Positions 17,686 through 26,417 are shown, numbered from the stretch's first letter. The stretch is 45,546 nucleotides of DNA from an uncultured Chloroflexota bacterium (GCA_937870845.1 CALMZR010000035.1:1-45546), one strand, 5' to 3'. Translations and numbers: made by a program. Notes: generated by a model from the sequence alone, not told the origin.

Positions 17686-18699
17686 ATGGGTGAATCGACC
17701 ATAGGGATTCCCGCCAGCGACGAGCCGCGGCGAAGCGGCCTCCGCGAGCTGGGGCGCAGGCTCGGGCAGATCGACGAGATCGGCGTCATCGGGGCGCTGG
17801 TGGTGCTGATCGTCTTGCTGGCGGCGCTGGTCCCGGAGACGTTTCTGACCGCGCAGAACTTCATCAACGTCTCGCGGCAGGCGTCGTACGTCGGGATCAT
17901 GGCGGTGGGCATGGTCTTCGTCATCGCCATGGGGGACATCGACCTGTCCGTCGGTTCGATCTGGATGTTCAGCAGCGTGCTGATGGCGATTGCCCTGCGC
18001 GACGGGTACGCGATCTGGATCGCGGTCGCCGTGTGCATCGTCGCCGCCACCAGCTGCGGGCTGCTGAACGGGGCGCTGAGCGTGGCGCTCGGCATTCCGA
18101 CGATCATCGTCACACTGGGCACGCTGAGTCTCTACCGAGGCTTGGGACTTGTCGTCACCGAGGCATCGCCCGTTTCCGGATACGGCCACGACACCTGGTT
18201 CTTCGCGTGGATCGGCGGGCGCGATCCGGTTTTCGGCGTCTGGATCAGCGTTTGGGTCATGGCGGTCGTGGCGGTCTTCGGCTGGCTGCTGTTCAACCGC
18301 ACGCCGTTCGGACGCCGCGTGCAGGCGATCGGCAGCAACGTGCAGGCCGCTCGGTTCTCCGGGATACGGATCGATCGTACGCGCCTCCTCGTCATGACGT
18401 TGATGGGGTTCATCGTCGGCATCGCCGCGGTGGTCGCTTTGGCGTTCAACCGCAACGGAAGCCCAACGGTTGGCGTCGGCACGGAGTTGTCCGTCATCGC
18501 CGCCACCATCATCGGCGGCACGGCGCTCACCGGCGGGTCCGGGTCGGTGCTGGGGGCGGTGCTAGGGGCGCTGATCATCGCGCTGATCCAGAACGGCCTC
18601 GCGCTGTTGGCGGTGCCGCCGGCCTGGTCGGTGGCCGTGACCGGCATCGTGATCATCGTGGCCGTGACACTCGACTACCTCATCAAGCGTCGCCAGTGA
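17686..18699 (+). CDS. Ribose-type (CUT2) ABC transporter permease, second system
   Basis: 337 residues, RbsC family: ISRQASYVGIMAVG-like opening (VSRQASYVGIMAVGMVFVIA), GDIDLSVGS, GIPTIIVTLGTLSLYRGL, FGRRVQAIGSNVQAARFSGI and GGTALTGGSGSVLGAVLGAL. ATG at 17686 follows a GA-rich GGGGGACGAGG. A TTG 27 bp upstream is in frame but has no better ribosome site. Its order (permease, binding protein, ATPase) differs from the first system, so the two were not made by simple tandem duplication of a whole operon. Confidence 0.91.
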   Translation: MGESTIGIPASDEPRRSGLRELGRRLGQIDEIGVIGALVVLIVLLAALVPETFLTAQNFINVSRQASYVGIMAVGMVFVIAMGDIDLSVGSIWMFSSVLMAIALRDGYAIWIAVAVCIVAATSCGLLNGALSVALGIPTIIVTLGTLSLYRGLGLVVTEASPVSGYGHDTWFFAWIGGRDPVFGVWISVWVMAVVAVFGWLLFNRTPFGRRVQAIGSNVQAARFSGIRIDRTRLLVMTLMGFIVGIAAVVALAFNRNGSPTVGVGTELSVIAATIIGGTALTGGSGSVLGAVLGALIIALIQNGLALLAVPPAWSVAVTGIVIIVAVTLDYLIKRRQ

Positions 18700-18820
18700 C
18701 GCGCGACGACCGAGCAGGCTGGCAGCAAAGGAGGTGACCGCCGCGTACGATGGAATGCTCCCAGGTCGCAACGATGCACGATCGCTCGTACATTTGAGTC
18801 AGAAAGCAGGGAGACGTGAC

Positions 18821-19915
18821 GTGAGACACCTACGATCGATTCTGACGATGGCGTTCGCCGCGCTGCTCGTCGCCCTCCCGGCGATGGGCGCCGCGGCGCA
18901 GGACGCCACCCCTGCCGCCGACAACAGCGACATCGAGATCGCGTACGTGTTGCACGGCCTCAACGCCTTCACCGAGCGCATCCAGACGGGCGCCGAAGAC
19001 GCCGCACGCGACTATGGCGTGACGCTGGAGGTGTTCGGCGACGCCTCGTTCGACACGGCGACGCACCAGGCGTTCTTTGAGACCGCGCTGCAGCGCGGGT
19101 TCGACGGCATCGCCGTGGTGACCTTCCCCGGCGACACCTGGATCACGCCGATCCAGATCGCGGTGGACCAGGGCGTGCCGCTAGTCGGCGCCAACGTAAC
19201 CTCGCTCGACTCCGCCCTCGGCACGTGGGTGGGGCAGGACGAGTTCACCTCCGGGGTGATCCTGGGCGGGGAGATGCTGACGCAGCTCGAAGCCGCCGGC
19301 ATCACCGAGGGCAAGATCGCCGTCGGCATCTGCGACCCCGCCGCGACCGTTCTCCAGGATCGCGACTCCGGCTTCCGTCAGGCGCTGGAAGGGACGAGCT
19401 ACGATATCCTGGAAGCGCAGGACGTCGACGTTCCAGTGCCCGACAACTATTCCAAGTGGGAGAACATCGTCGCCGCGAACCCGGACATTGTCGCGGCGGT
19501 CGGCCTCTGCTCGATCGACATCCCGAACCTGGCGCAGCTGAAGGAGCGCAACGCGGCGACGTGGCTGATTGGCGGCTACGATCTCGATCCGCCGACGCTG
19601 GAGGCGATCCAGAGCGGCCTGGCCCAGGTGACTGTCGGTCAGCAGGAGTATCTGCAGGGCTATCTGCCGATCCGGGCGCTGGCGGAGCATCTCATCAACG
19701 GCACGCCGTTGGTCGAGGGATGGCTCGAGACCCCAACGGAGGTCGTGACGGCCGAGAACGTTGCGGACTACGTCTCGCGGCAGACGGACGACCAGGTGCA
19801 GTACGACTACTACCAGGAGTACATGGACCAGAACTTCGCGGATCTGCAAGCGGCCGCGCGGCCCTATGACGATCTGCGGACGCCGGGCATGCCGAGGGCG
19901 ACGCCGGAGTCGTAA
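18821..19915 (+). CDS. Ribose-type sugar-binding protein, second system
   Basis: 364 residues from the GTG at 18821 (CAGGGAG 6-9 bp before). Signal peptide about 1-27, cleavage near GAAAQ-DATP. Type I periplasmic-binding fold: IEIAYVLHGLNAFTERIQTG, GFDGIAVVTFPGDTW, GVPLVGANV, GYDLDPPTLEAIQSG, VGQQEYLQGY. Sequence is well diverged from the first system's protein, so a different ligand is likely. An upstream in-frame start at 18734 would bury the signal peptide and is rejected. Confidence 0.88.
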   Translation: MRHLRSILTMAFAALLVALPAMGAAAQDATPAADNSDIEIAYVLHGLNAFTERIQTGAEDAARDYGVTLEVFGDASFDTATHQAFFETALQRGFDGIAVVTFPGDTWITPIQIAVDQGVPLVGANVTSLDSALGTWVGQDEFTSGVILGGEMLTQLEAAGITEGKIAVGICDPAATVLQDRDSGFRQALEGTSYDILEAQDVDVPVPDNYSKWENIVAANPDIVAAVGLCSIDIPNLAQLKERNAATWLIGGYDLDPPTLEAIQSGLAQVTVGQQEYLQGYLPIRALAEHLINGTPLVEGWLETPTEVVTAENVADYVSRQTDDQVQYDYYQEYMDQNFADLQAAARPYDDLRTPGMPRATPES

Positions 19916-19929
19916 GGGCTGACCCTCAC

Positions 19930-19969
19930 CCCAACCCCTCTCCCTGTGCGCAGGGAGAGGGGCTTTGGG
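19930..19969 (+). repeat. Hairpin of a dispersed CCCTCACCCCAACCCC-type repeat between binding-protein and ATPase genes
   Basis: CCCCTCTCCCTG (19935-19946), loop TGCG, CAGGGAGAGGGG (19951-19962): a perfect 12-bp stem. It extends by five further pairs (CCCAA / TTGGG) across a two-base bulge. It starts in the first bases after the stop at 19915. The sequence type CCCTCACCCCAACCCCTCTCCC recurs widely in unrelated genomes as a mobile palindromic repeat (from general knowledge). No long T-run. Confidence 0.65.
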
Positions 19970-19983
19970 CTTCCTCCCTTGGG

Positions 19984-21567
19984 ATGCTCATGGACGCGAA
20001 TGTCAGGGTGCCAGGTGACGAAATCATCCGGCTGGACCGCGTGACGAAGCGGTTCGGCGGCATCACCGCGGTCAATGACGTGTCGTTCGGCATTGAGAGC
20101 GGCGAGATTCATGCGGTCGTCGGGGAGAACGGGGCGGGCAAGTCGACCATCATGAAGATGCTGGCCGGGGTGCATCGGCCCGACGGCGGGACGTTGCTGC
20201 TGCGTGGGCAGCCGGTGACAATCGCCGATCCACTGCATGCGCGGAATCTGGGCGTCAGCATCGTCTTTCAGGAGCTGAACCTTTTTCCACACCTGACGGT
20301 GGCCGGCAACGTCTTCGCCAATCGGGAAGCGACCCATGGCCCGGGCCTGCTCGACGAGAGGACGATGGTTGCGGCGACGCGGCGCGTGCTCGACCAGATG
20401 GGCGTGGCGCTCGACCCGAACGCGCGGGTTGGCCGGCTCTCTGTGGCGGAGAAGCAGCTCGTCGAGATCGCGCGCACGCTGCAGCAGCAGTCCGACATCA
20501 TCATCATGGACGAGCCGAATTCCGCGCTGAGCGCGGCGGAGACAGAGCGCCTGTTTGCGCTGCTCCGACGGTTGCGGGACAAAGGACTGACGATCATCTA
20601 TGTCTCCCATCGTCTGGAAGAGGTGTTCGCCATCGCCGACCGCATCTCGGTTATCCGCGACGGTCGGTACCAGGGGACGTGGGCGATCGCCGGGACGACG
20701 ATCCCTGCGATCATCGCCCAGATGATCGGCCGTCGATTGGACGAGGCGTTCCCGCAGCGAGAACCGGTCCCGGCCGAGGCTCCGACGGCAGTTTCGGTTG
20801 CGGGATTGCGCGTGGGAACGCACGTCGGCCCAGTCGATTTTTCGGTGCGCGCGGGGGAGATCCTGGGTTTCGCCGGCCTCGAGGGCTCGGGCATCGGCGA
20901 GGTATTCCACGTGCTGTTCGGGCTGGCGAAACCGACGGATGGCGAGGTGGTCTACAAGGGGCGGAGCGCGGCGCCGCGCTCGCCGTTCGAGGCCATTCGG
21001 CAGGGGTTCGCGCTGATCCCGGCGAACAGACGTGACGAGGGGCTGATGACCTCGTGGTCGATCCGCCGCAATGCCAGCCTGGCCGTGCTCGACAAGCTGC
21101 TCGACCGGCTGGGGATGATCGACCGCGGCCGCGAACGAGGACTGGCCACCGACGCCGTGCGCAAGCTGCACGTGGCGACCGACAGCATCGACAAGCGGGT
21201 GGTCAATCTCTCGGGCGGGAATCAGCAGAAGGTGGTCGTGGCGAAGTGGCTGGCGACCGGGCCGGAGATCCTCATCCTCAACGACCCGACGCGGGGGATC
21301 GATGTCGGGGCGAAGTCGGAGATCTACGCGCTTTGCGATGAGCTGGCCCGGCAGGGGTTGGCGCTGTTGTTCACCTCGTCCGAGATCGAGGAGACGCTCG
21401 GTGTCTGCGATCGCATTCTGGTGTTTCACAAAGGGCGCGTGATCCGAGAGTTCGCGCGTGGGGAGGCGACGAAGGCGGACGTCATGCACTGGGTGGCAGG
21501 AGGGGTCATCCCCGAGGTGGAGGAGGTGGTTGGGCAGAAGGGGGAGGATCCGCGCCTGAGCACTTGA
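19984..21567 (+). CDS. Ribose-type (CUT2) ABC transporter ATPase, second system, double cassette
   Basis: 527 residues. First cassette: Walker A GENGAGKST, signature LSVAEKQL, Walker B IIIMDEPNSALS. Second cassette: GLEGSGIG (degenerate Walker A), LSGGNQQK signature, and ILILNDPTRGIDVG, where the usual Asp-Glu of Walker B is Asn-Asp. The same Asn-Asp form is known in some XylG/MglA-like proteins. Two possible ATGs (19984, 19990) have no visible Shine-Dalgarno, as the hairpin occupies the leader, so its translation may be limited. Last gene of the island. Confidence 0.9.
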   Translation: MLMDANVRVPGDEIIRLDRVTKRFGGITAVNDVSFGIESGEIHAVVGENGAGKSTIMKMLAGVHRPDGGTLLLRGQPVTIADPLHARNLGVSIVFQELNLFPHLTVAGNVFANREATHGPGLLDERTMVAATRRVLDQMGVALDPNARVGRLSVAEKQLVEIARTLQQQSDIIIMDEPNSALSAAETERLFALLRRLRDKGLTIIYVSHRLEEVFAIADRISVIRDGRYQGTWAIAGTTIPAIIAQMIGRRLDEAFPQREPVPAEAPTAVSVAGLRVGTHVGPVDFSVRAGEILGFAGLEGSGIGEVFHVLFGLAKPTDGEVVYKGRSAAPRSPFEAIRQGFALIPANRRDEGLMTSWSIRRNASLAVLDKLLDRLGMIDRGRERGLATDAVRKLHVATDSIDKRVVNLSGGNQQKVVVAKWLATGPEILILNDPTRGIDVGAKSEIYALCDELARQGLALLFTSSEIEETLGVCDRILVFHKGRVIREFARGEATKADVMHWVAGGVIPEVEEVVGQKGEDPRLST

Positions 21568-21587
21568 GCTCAAGTTCCCACGATCCG

Positions 21588-21676
21588 TGTCACGCTGAGC
21601 CCGCAGGCGAAGAATCTCGGCGCCAGTGATCGTCTGCGTCACGGGCCCGAGATGCTGAGCGCAGCTCAGCATGGCG
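21588..21676. repeat. Dispersed palindromic repeat (copy B)
   Basis: GTGTCACGCTGAGCCCGCAG at the left, then GAATCTCGGCG, and at the right a 9-bp stem ATGCTGAGC / GCTCAGCAT around loop GCA (21652-21672). Lies between convergent genes (island ATPase and ABC-2 permease) and could terminate both ways as structure. Related to copies at 4362, 26484, 38204 and 43226. Confidence 0.6.
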
Positions 21677-21700
21677 CGGGGCGGCGAGGCAACATCGGAA

Positions 21701-22486
21701 TCAGGCTGAGGCCCCGGAATAGTGCCGGACGCCGAACTTCCAGAAGGCGCGGGCAATCAACGGCAGGGCAATGGCGAGGGCGATGGCCCCGACCAGCGTC
21801 GGGGAAGTCAGGCGGCCGACGAGGCCTTCGGTCGGAACCGTGATGGCGAAGCCGACGGGAACCAGGAAGGTCAGGACGTAGCGGAGCCAGGGCGGGTAAA
21901 TGCCAATGGGCCAGCGGCCGGCCTCGTACATGCTCTGGAAGATATTGAGGATGTTGTCGAGACGCACCCACCAGAAGGCGCAGGTGGCCAGGATGAGCAG
22001 GAAGCTGTAGATGATCGTCGCCCCGGCCAGGAGCGCGACGACGAATGCTAGCGCCTCGGTGGCGCCGATCGAGGCGCCGAGCTGGGTGACCGCGACCCCA
22101 AGGACGACGAGGCCGACGACGACATCGACCAGCTTCCAGACTTCGATCTGGCGCATGCTGACCAGCGCCTGGGCGTCGACGGGCTTGGTCAGGGTGAAGT
22201 CGAGCGTGCCAAGCCTGATGTCCTCCATGAACCGCTGCAGGCTTGGCCGGACGACGAGCTGGGTGAGGCCGGAGACGAGGGTGTATACGCCCACGATGGC
22301 GAGCATCTCCGCCGGAAGCCAACCGCCGAGCGTGTCGGTCTTGGAGAAGACGATGCCGAGTCCGAGTAGGGCGGTGACGAGGCCGACCGCCGATTGGATG
22401 AGCTGGAGGACGAGGTTGGTTCGGTACTGGAGCTCGTTCAGAATGCCAAGCCGGAGGTGGATCCAGAGGAGACGGAGGTACGTCAT
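21701..22486 (-). CDS. ABC-2 family transporter permease
   Basis: 261 residues, about six membrane helices. Family features: LRLGILNELQYRTNLVLQLIQS opening, RFMEDIRLGTLDFTLTKPVDAQ loop, and SMYEAGRWPIGIYPPWLRYVLTFLVP near the end (DUF990-like exporters, from memory). It is the last gene of a three-gene exporter unit, four bases after the sister permease. The exported substrate is unknown; related systems confer drug or bacteriocin resistance or move lipids. Confidence 0.85.
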   Translation of the reverse strand: MTYLRLLWIHLRLGILNELQYRTNLVLQLIQSAVGLVTALLGLGIVFSKTDTLGGWLPAEMLAIVGVYTLVSGLTQLVVRPSLQRFMEDIRLGTLDFTLTKPVDAQALVSMRQIEVWKLVDVVVGLVVLGVAVTQLGASIGATEALAFVVALLAGATIIYSFLLILATCAFWWVRLDNILNIFQSMYEAGRWPIGIYPPWLRYVLTFLVPVGFAITVPTEGLVGRLTSPTLVGAIALAIALPLIARAFWKFGVRHYSGASA

Positions 22487-22490
22487 CGCC

Positions 22491-23294
22491 TCACGCCCCG
22501 ACCGCCGAGTACTTGCGGATGCCGCGCGCCCAGGTCACGTTCAGCAGCACCAGGGCGACGGTGAGCCAGGCGATCTGCGCGGCGAAGCCGACGGCGACTT
22601 GCTGAGGCGTGAGCCTTCCCAGAAGCACTTCCACCGGAAATCCGAGCATCCGATAGAACGGTAGCCACTCGGCGAGGATGCGCACTGGTTCGGGCAGGAG
22701 CGCCAGCGGAGCCGCCATCCCCGCGAGGAAGAGGAAGACGACGTAATAAAGCTGATTGAGGGCGTTGACCCGCGTCACCCAGAAGGCAACCGAAGCCAGG
22801 GTCCACTCCACGGCGAACCGCAAGGCCATCGCCAGCACGACTGCCGGCACGAAGGCGAGGGCCGTTGCCGGCGTGATGGTGAAGCTCGGGCGAAAGACGA
22901 AACCGAGCACGATCACGACCGGGATGACGACGACCATCGTCAGCAGCTTGAATGTGAGATTGTTGGCGATGTGGCGGTGGATGGGGTGGACGGGGCGAAC
23001 GAGCAGCGGGGAGAGGTTGCCCTGCCGGATCCAGTACTCCATCTCCCACATGATCCAGGTGAACCCGGCGTGGTCGACGATCAGGGTCAGCAAGAAATAG
23101 GCGGCGAAATCGTTGGCCGTGAAACCGTCGACGGCGCCGCCTTGGGAGCGCGCCACGGCTGCCCAGACGGAGAGGAAAATCACTGGCTCCAGGATGAGGC
23201 CGGTGAGCCAGATGACGAGTGCGCCGCGGTACTGGAACTGCTCGGCGATGGTGGTCTTGAACTGGGCGCGATAAAGGTGGATCAGATCGATCAT
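22491..23294 (-). CDS. ABC-2 family transporter permease
   Basis: 267 residues, sister of the downstream permease with the same layout: YRAQFKTTIAEQFQYRGALV start, YWIRQGNLSPLLVRPVHPIH loop, FYRMLGFPVEVLLGRLT near the end. ATG at 23294 overlaps the ATPase stop by four bases (ATGA), so the two permeases are made in step with the ATPase and probably form a heterodimer. Confidence 0.86.
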   Translation of the reverse strand: MIDLIHLYRAQFKTTIAEQFQYRGALVIWLTGLILEPVIFLSVWAAVARSQGGAVDGFTANDFAAYFLLTLIVDHAGFTWIMWEMEYWIRQGNLSPLLVRPVHPIHRHIANNLTFKLLTMVVVIPVVIVLGFVFRPSFTITPATALAFVPAVVLAMALRFAVEWTLASVAFWVTRVNALNQLYYVVFLFLAGMAAPLALLPEPVRILAEWLPFYRMLGFPVEVLLGRLTPQQVAVGFAAQIAWLTVALVLLNVTWARGIRKYSAVGA

Positions 23295-24379
23295 ACCGAA
23301 ATCGGCTCCAGTGCGGTTTCGATCTCGGAAAGTTGGTCGGGGTCCGCGCCCGAAGCGCCGCTGCTGAAGACGGTATCGATGACCTCGTCCACCGGCGGGT
23401 CGGTGACGGAAAGATCGACGATGGGCAGTTCGGCGAGGAGCCGAGCTGTGATGGCGGCCGCCTGCGTCTTGGGGACGCGAAGGATGGCGTGGCAATCGTC
23501 GATCGCCACCACCTCGCCAAAGCGATCGAGATCGAGGACCGGGTATTCGAGGTCGATGGTGAGCGTCTTGTGGGGCGAGAAGCGCGCCACGAGCGCGCCC
23601 AGAGCGCCGTCGAATAGCAGTGCGCCCTGATGGATGACGAGCACCCGCTCGGCGAGGGCCTCGACGTCGGCCATGTAGTGGCTGGTGAGAAGGACGGTCG
23701 CGTTGTGCCGGGCGGCGTACTCGGCGATGAAGGTCCGAATGCGTCGCTGGGCGGTGACATCCAATCCGAGCGTCGGCTCGTCGAGGAAGAGGACGCTGGG
23801 GCGGTGCAGCAGCGCGCCGGCCAGCTCGCACTTCATGCGCTCGCCGAGCGAGAGGTTGCGCACCGGTTTGGTCAGGAGCGTTTCGAGGTCGAGGAGGTCG
23901 ATCAATTCGGTGAGCGTCTGCTGGTACTCGATCTCAGGGATGCGGTAGATGGCGCGGTTGAGCTCGTAAGAGTCGGCGACGGGGATATCCCAGACGAGCT
24001 GGTTGCGCTGGCCCATGACCAGGGTCATCTGGCGAAGGTACGCTTTTTCTCGATCCCACGGGATGTGGCCGAGGACGGTCGCTTCGCCGGCGGAGGGATA
24101 GAGCAGACCCGAGAGCATCTTCAGGGTCGTCGTCTTGCCGGCGCCGTTCGGGCCGAGGAAGCCGACGACTTCGCCGGGCGCGACGTCGAACGAGATGCCG
24201 CTGACGGCGACGACTTCTTTCGTCTGCCGGCGAAGGAGCGAACGCGCCGAGGCGCGCAAGCCGGATTCGCGCTCCGGGACGTCGTACGTCTTGCGCAGGC
24301 CGCGGACGCGAATCGCCGTGTCGGTGGCCGCCTCTCGGGTAGCTCGTGCGCGTGGCGGGGTCACGGGACTCTCGGCCAT
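23291..24379 (-). CDS. ABC-2 exporter ATPase
   Basis: 362 residues from the ATG at 24379 (AGGAG 7 bp before). Single ABC cassette: Walker A GPNGAGKTT, Q-loop GQRNQLVWD, signature LSLGERMK (Gly-to-Leu variant of LSGGQ that is usual in this exporter group), Walker B VLFLDEPTLGLD, switch His in LLTSHYMAD. The stretch before Walker A (RSLLRRQTKEVVAVSGISF) and the extra C-terminal domain of about 85 residues match the YwqH/NatA-like ATPases that accompany DUF990-type permeases. An upstream in-frame start exists but lacks a ribosome site. Confidence 0.9.
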   Translation of the reverse strand: MAESPVTPPRARATREAATDTAIRVRGLRKTYDVPERESGLRASARSLLRRQTKEVVAVSGISFDVAPGEVVGFLGPNGAGKTTTLKMLSGLLYPSAGEATVLGHIPWDREKAYLRQMTLVMGQRNQLVWDIPVADSYELNRAIYRIPEIEYQQTLTELIDLLDLETLLTKPVRNLSLGERMKCELAGALLHRPSVLFLDEPTLGLDVTAQRRIRTFIAEYAARHNATVLLTSHYMADVEALAERVLVIHQGALLFDGALGALVARFSPHKTLTIDLEYPVLDLDRFGEVVAIDDCHAILRVPKTQAAAITARLLAELPIVDLSVTDPPVDEVIDTVFSSGASGADPDQLSEIETALEPISV

Positions 24380-24601
24380 GAACAGCTCCTGGGCGGCGGT
24401 GGCGCGACGGGCAGTGCGCCGCTGGCCTCTGGCCGCCGGCACACCATACACCCGGCGACTCGATAAAGCACGGCAGTTCTGTTTCTGCCGTTACGCGCGG
24501 CCGTCCGGATCGAGGCGTCGATGGAGGAGGCGCAACGCATCCGAAGCGAGCGCGGATGGGCGCCGCTTCACGGTGCAAGGATTCCTGGTTGTCTCACGGG
24601 G

Positions 24602-24675
24602 TGGGCGACACTGGACTCGAACCAGTGACCTCCACGATGTCAACGTGGCGCTCTAACCAACTGAGCTAGCCGCCC
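24602..24675 (-). tRNA. tRNA-Val(GAC)
   Basis: Cloverleaf on the minus strand: acceptor GGGCGGC pairs GTCGCCC with one G-U; D arm GCTC...GAGC; anticodon arm CCACG TTGACAT CGTGG with anticodon GAC; T arm ACTGG TTCGAGT CCAGT. Discriminator A at 24602, followed by CCC, so the 3' CCA is not encoded. The promoter lies 6 bp from the mature 5' end. Confidence 0.96.
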
Positions 24676-24687
24676 GGAAACATGCCA

Positions 24688-24716
24688 ACTGTACGCAAAT
24701 CGGGGCAGGCTGTCAA
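24688..24716 (-). promoter_or_regulatory. Promoter of tRNA-Val
   Basis: Minus strand TTGACA (24716-24711), 17-bp spacer, TACAGT (24693-24688). Predicted start near 24681, about six bases before the mature tRNA. Good match in sequence and spacing. Confidence 0.7.
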
Positions 24717-24809
24717 ACCGATTTTGACGGGATCACCCGGTGCTGCTGGTATCCTGCATGAAGTTGCACCAACCTGTCGCCTGCCTGGCGACGACTCGGA
24801 GAACGCGCC

Positions 24810-26417
24810 GTGAGCACCGTCCGCTCCGCAACCTACGACCTTCTTCGCGGCCTGGGATTGACGACGATCTTCGGCAACCCTGGCTCGACCGAAGAGCCGT
24901 TCCTGACAGGGTTTCCGGCGGACTTTCGCTACATCCTGGGGTTGCAGGAGGCGGTCGTCGTGGCCATGGCCGATGGGTTCGCCCAAGCGCGCGGCAACGC
25001 CGCCTTTGTGAACCTGCACACCGCTTCCGGCGTGGGCAACGGCATGGGCGCGTTGGTCACGGCCTGGCACAACCGCACGCCGCTGGTGGTGACGGCGGGT
25101 CAGCAGACGCGAGAGATGCTGGCGCTGGAGCCGTGGCTGGTGAACCGGGAGGCAACCGAGCTGCCCCGGCCCTACGTCAAGTGGAGCCACGAACCGACGC
25201 GGGCCGAGGACGTTCCCGCCGCCATCGAGCGGGCATACCACATCGCGATGGCGCCGCCGCGGGGCCCGGTCTTCGTCTCCATCCCGATGGACGATTGGGA
25301 TGCGCCGGCGGAGCCGCGCCCGGCGCGGAAGGTCCTCAGCCGGGTCGAGCCGGATCGGGCGTCGATCGACACGCTCGCCGCCGAGCTGGCGGCGGCGAAG
25401 CATCCGGTGCTGGTCGTCGGGGGCGGCGTCGATCGGGCCGGGGGCTGGGAGGCGGCAGTGCGGCTCGCCGAGCGATTGCGACTGCCGGTCTGGGAGGCGC
25501 CGGCGCCGGAACGGGCCTCGTTTCCTCAGGATCATCCGCTCTTCCAGGGCTCGCTGCCGCTGGCGATGATGCCGCTGGCGGAGCGATTGCGCGGGCACGA
25601 TCTCGTCCTGGTGGTGGGAGCACCCGTCTTTCGCTATTACCCGCACATCCCCGGGCCGATCCTACCGCCGGGTGCGCGACTGGTTCACATCACCGACGAT
25701 CCGGACGAAGCGGCGCGGGCGCCGGCTGGAGATGCGATCGTTGGTGACGTACGGATTGGACTGGAGCGGCTGGCGTCCAATGTCCCGCGCACGCAGCGGC
25801 CGGCCCCAGTGCCGCGGCCGAAGCCGAGCGAGCCCGCGGAATCGGACCCGATCTCGGTTCCTTTCGCCATGCGCGCACTGGCGCAGGCCATGCCGCCCGA
25901 TTGCGTGGTCGTGGAGGAGTCTGCATCGAGCCGCGCCGCCTTCTACGATCAGATCCGGATCAATAGACCGGCCTCGTACTTTGCGACTGCCAGCGGCGGC
26001 CTGGGCTTCGCGTTGCCCGGCGCCGTGGGCGTGGCGCTGGCCCGGCCCGAGCAGCCGGTGCTGTGCGTCGTGGGGGATGGCGCGGCGATGTTCGCCATTC
26101 AGGCGATCTGGACGGCCGCGCGGTACGAGACGCCAGTGGTGTTCGCAGTGATCGACAACGGGCAGTACGGCATCCTCAAGGCGTTTGCCGCGTTTCAGCG
26201 CACGCCGGGCGTCCCGGGCCTGGATCTGCCAGGGCTCGACATCGCCAGGGTTGCTGATGGCATGGGCTCCGAAGCACGCCGTATCGCGTCGGCCGCGAAA
26301 TTGCCGGGCGCTTGCGTGGAGGCGTTCGCGAACGCGCGCTCGCGGCGGGGCCCGGTGCTGCTCGACATCGTCGTCGACCCGGAGATTGGGGACCTGTTCG
26401 GTCAGCCGACGGGCTGA
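24810..26417 (+). CDS. ThDP-dependent decarboxylase, benzoylformate-decarboxylase-like
   Basis: 535 residues; thiamine-diphosphate enzyme that decarboxylates a 2-oxoacid to an aldehyde, or a carboligase. Alignment by eye with Pseudomonas MdlC is gap-free over the first 70 residues: FGNPGS with Ser26, LQEA with Glu47, NLH with His70. The ThDP/Mg motif is GDGAAMFAIQAIWTAARYE followed by DNGQYG. The position of the second catalytic His (MdlC His281, in FRYHQYDPG) reads FRYYPHIPG here, with Tyr at that site and a His two residues on. GTG start with GGAG 7 bp upstream. Single-gene unit next to tRNA-Val, no mandelate-pathway neighbours, so substrate is open. Confidence 0.88.
   Translation: MSTVRSATYDLLRGLGLTTIFGNPGSTEEPFLTGFPADFRYILGLQEAVVVAMADGFAQARGNAAFVNLHTASGVGNGMGALVTAWHNRTPLVVTAGQQTREMLALEPWLVNREATELPRPYVKWSHEPTRAEDVPAAIERAYHIAMAPPRGPVFVSIPMDDWDAPAEPRPARKVLSRVEPDRASIDTLAAELAAAKHPVLVVGGGVDRAGGWEAAVRLAERLRLPVWEAPAPERASFPQDHPLFQGSLPLAMMPLAERLRGHDLVLVVGAPVFRYYPHIPGPILPPGARLVHITDDPDEAARAPAGDAIVGDVRIGLERLASNVPRTQRPAPVPRPKPSEPAESDPISVPFAMRALAQAMPPDCVVVEESASSRAAFYDQIRINRPASYFATASGGLGFALPGAVGVALARPEQPVLCVVGDGAAMFAIQAIWTAARYETPVVFAVIDNGQYGILKAFAAFQRTPGVPGLDLPGLDIARVADGMGSEARRIASAAKLPGACVEAFANARSRRGPVLLDIVVDPEIGDLFGQPTG

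Noticed and set aside
24469-24600. Gene between the exporter ATPase and tRNA-Val
   Set aside because: Frames here are short, without ribosome sites; only a small hairpin (CGGCAG/CTGCCG near 24473-24492) is visible.
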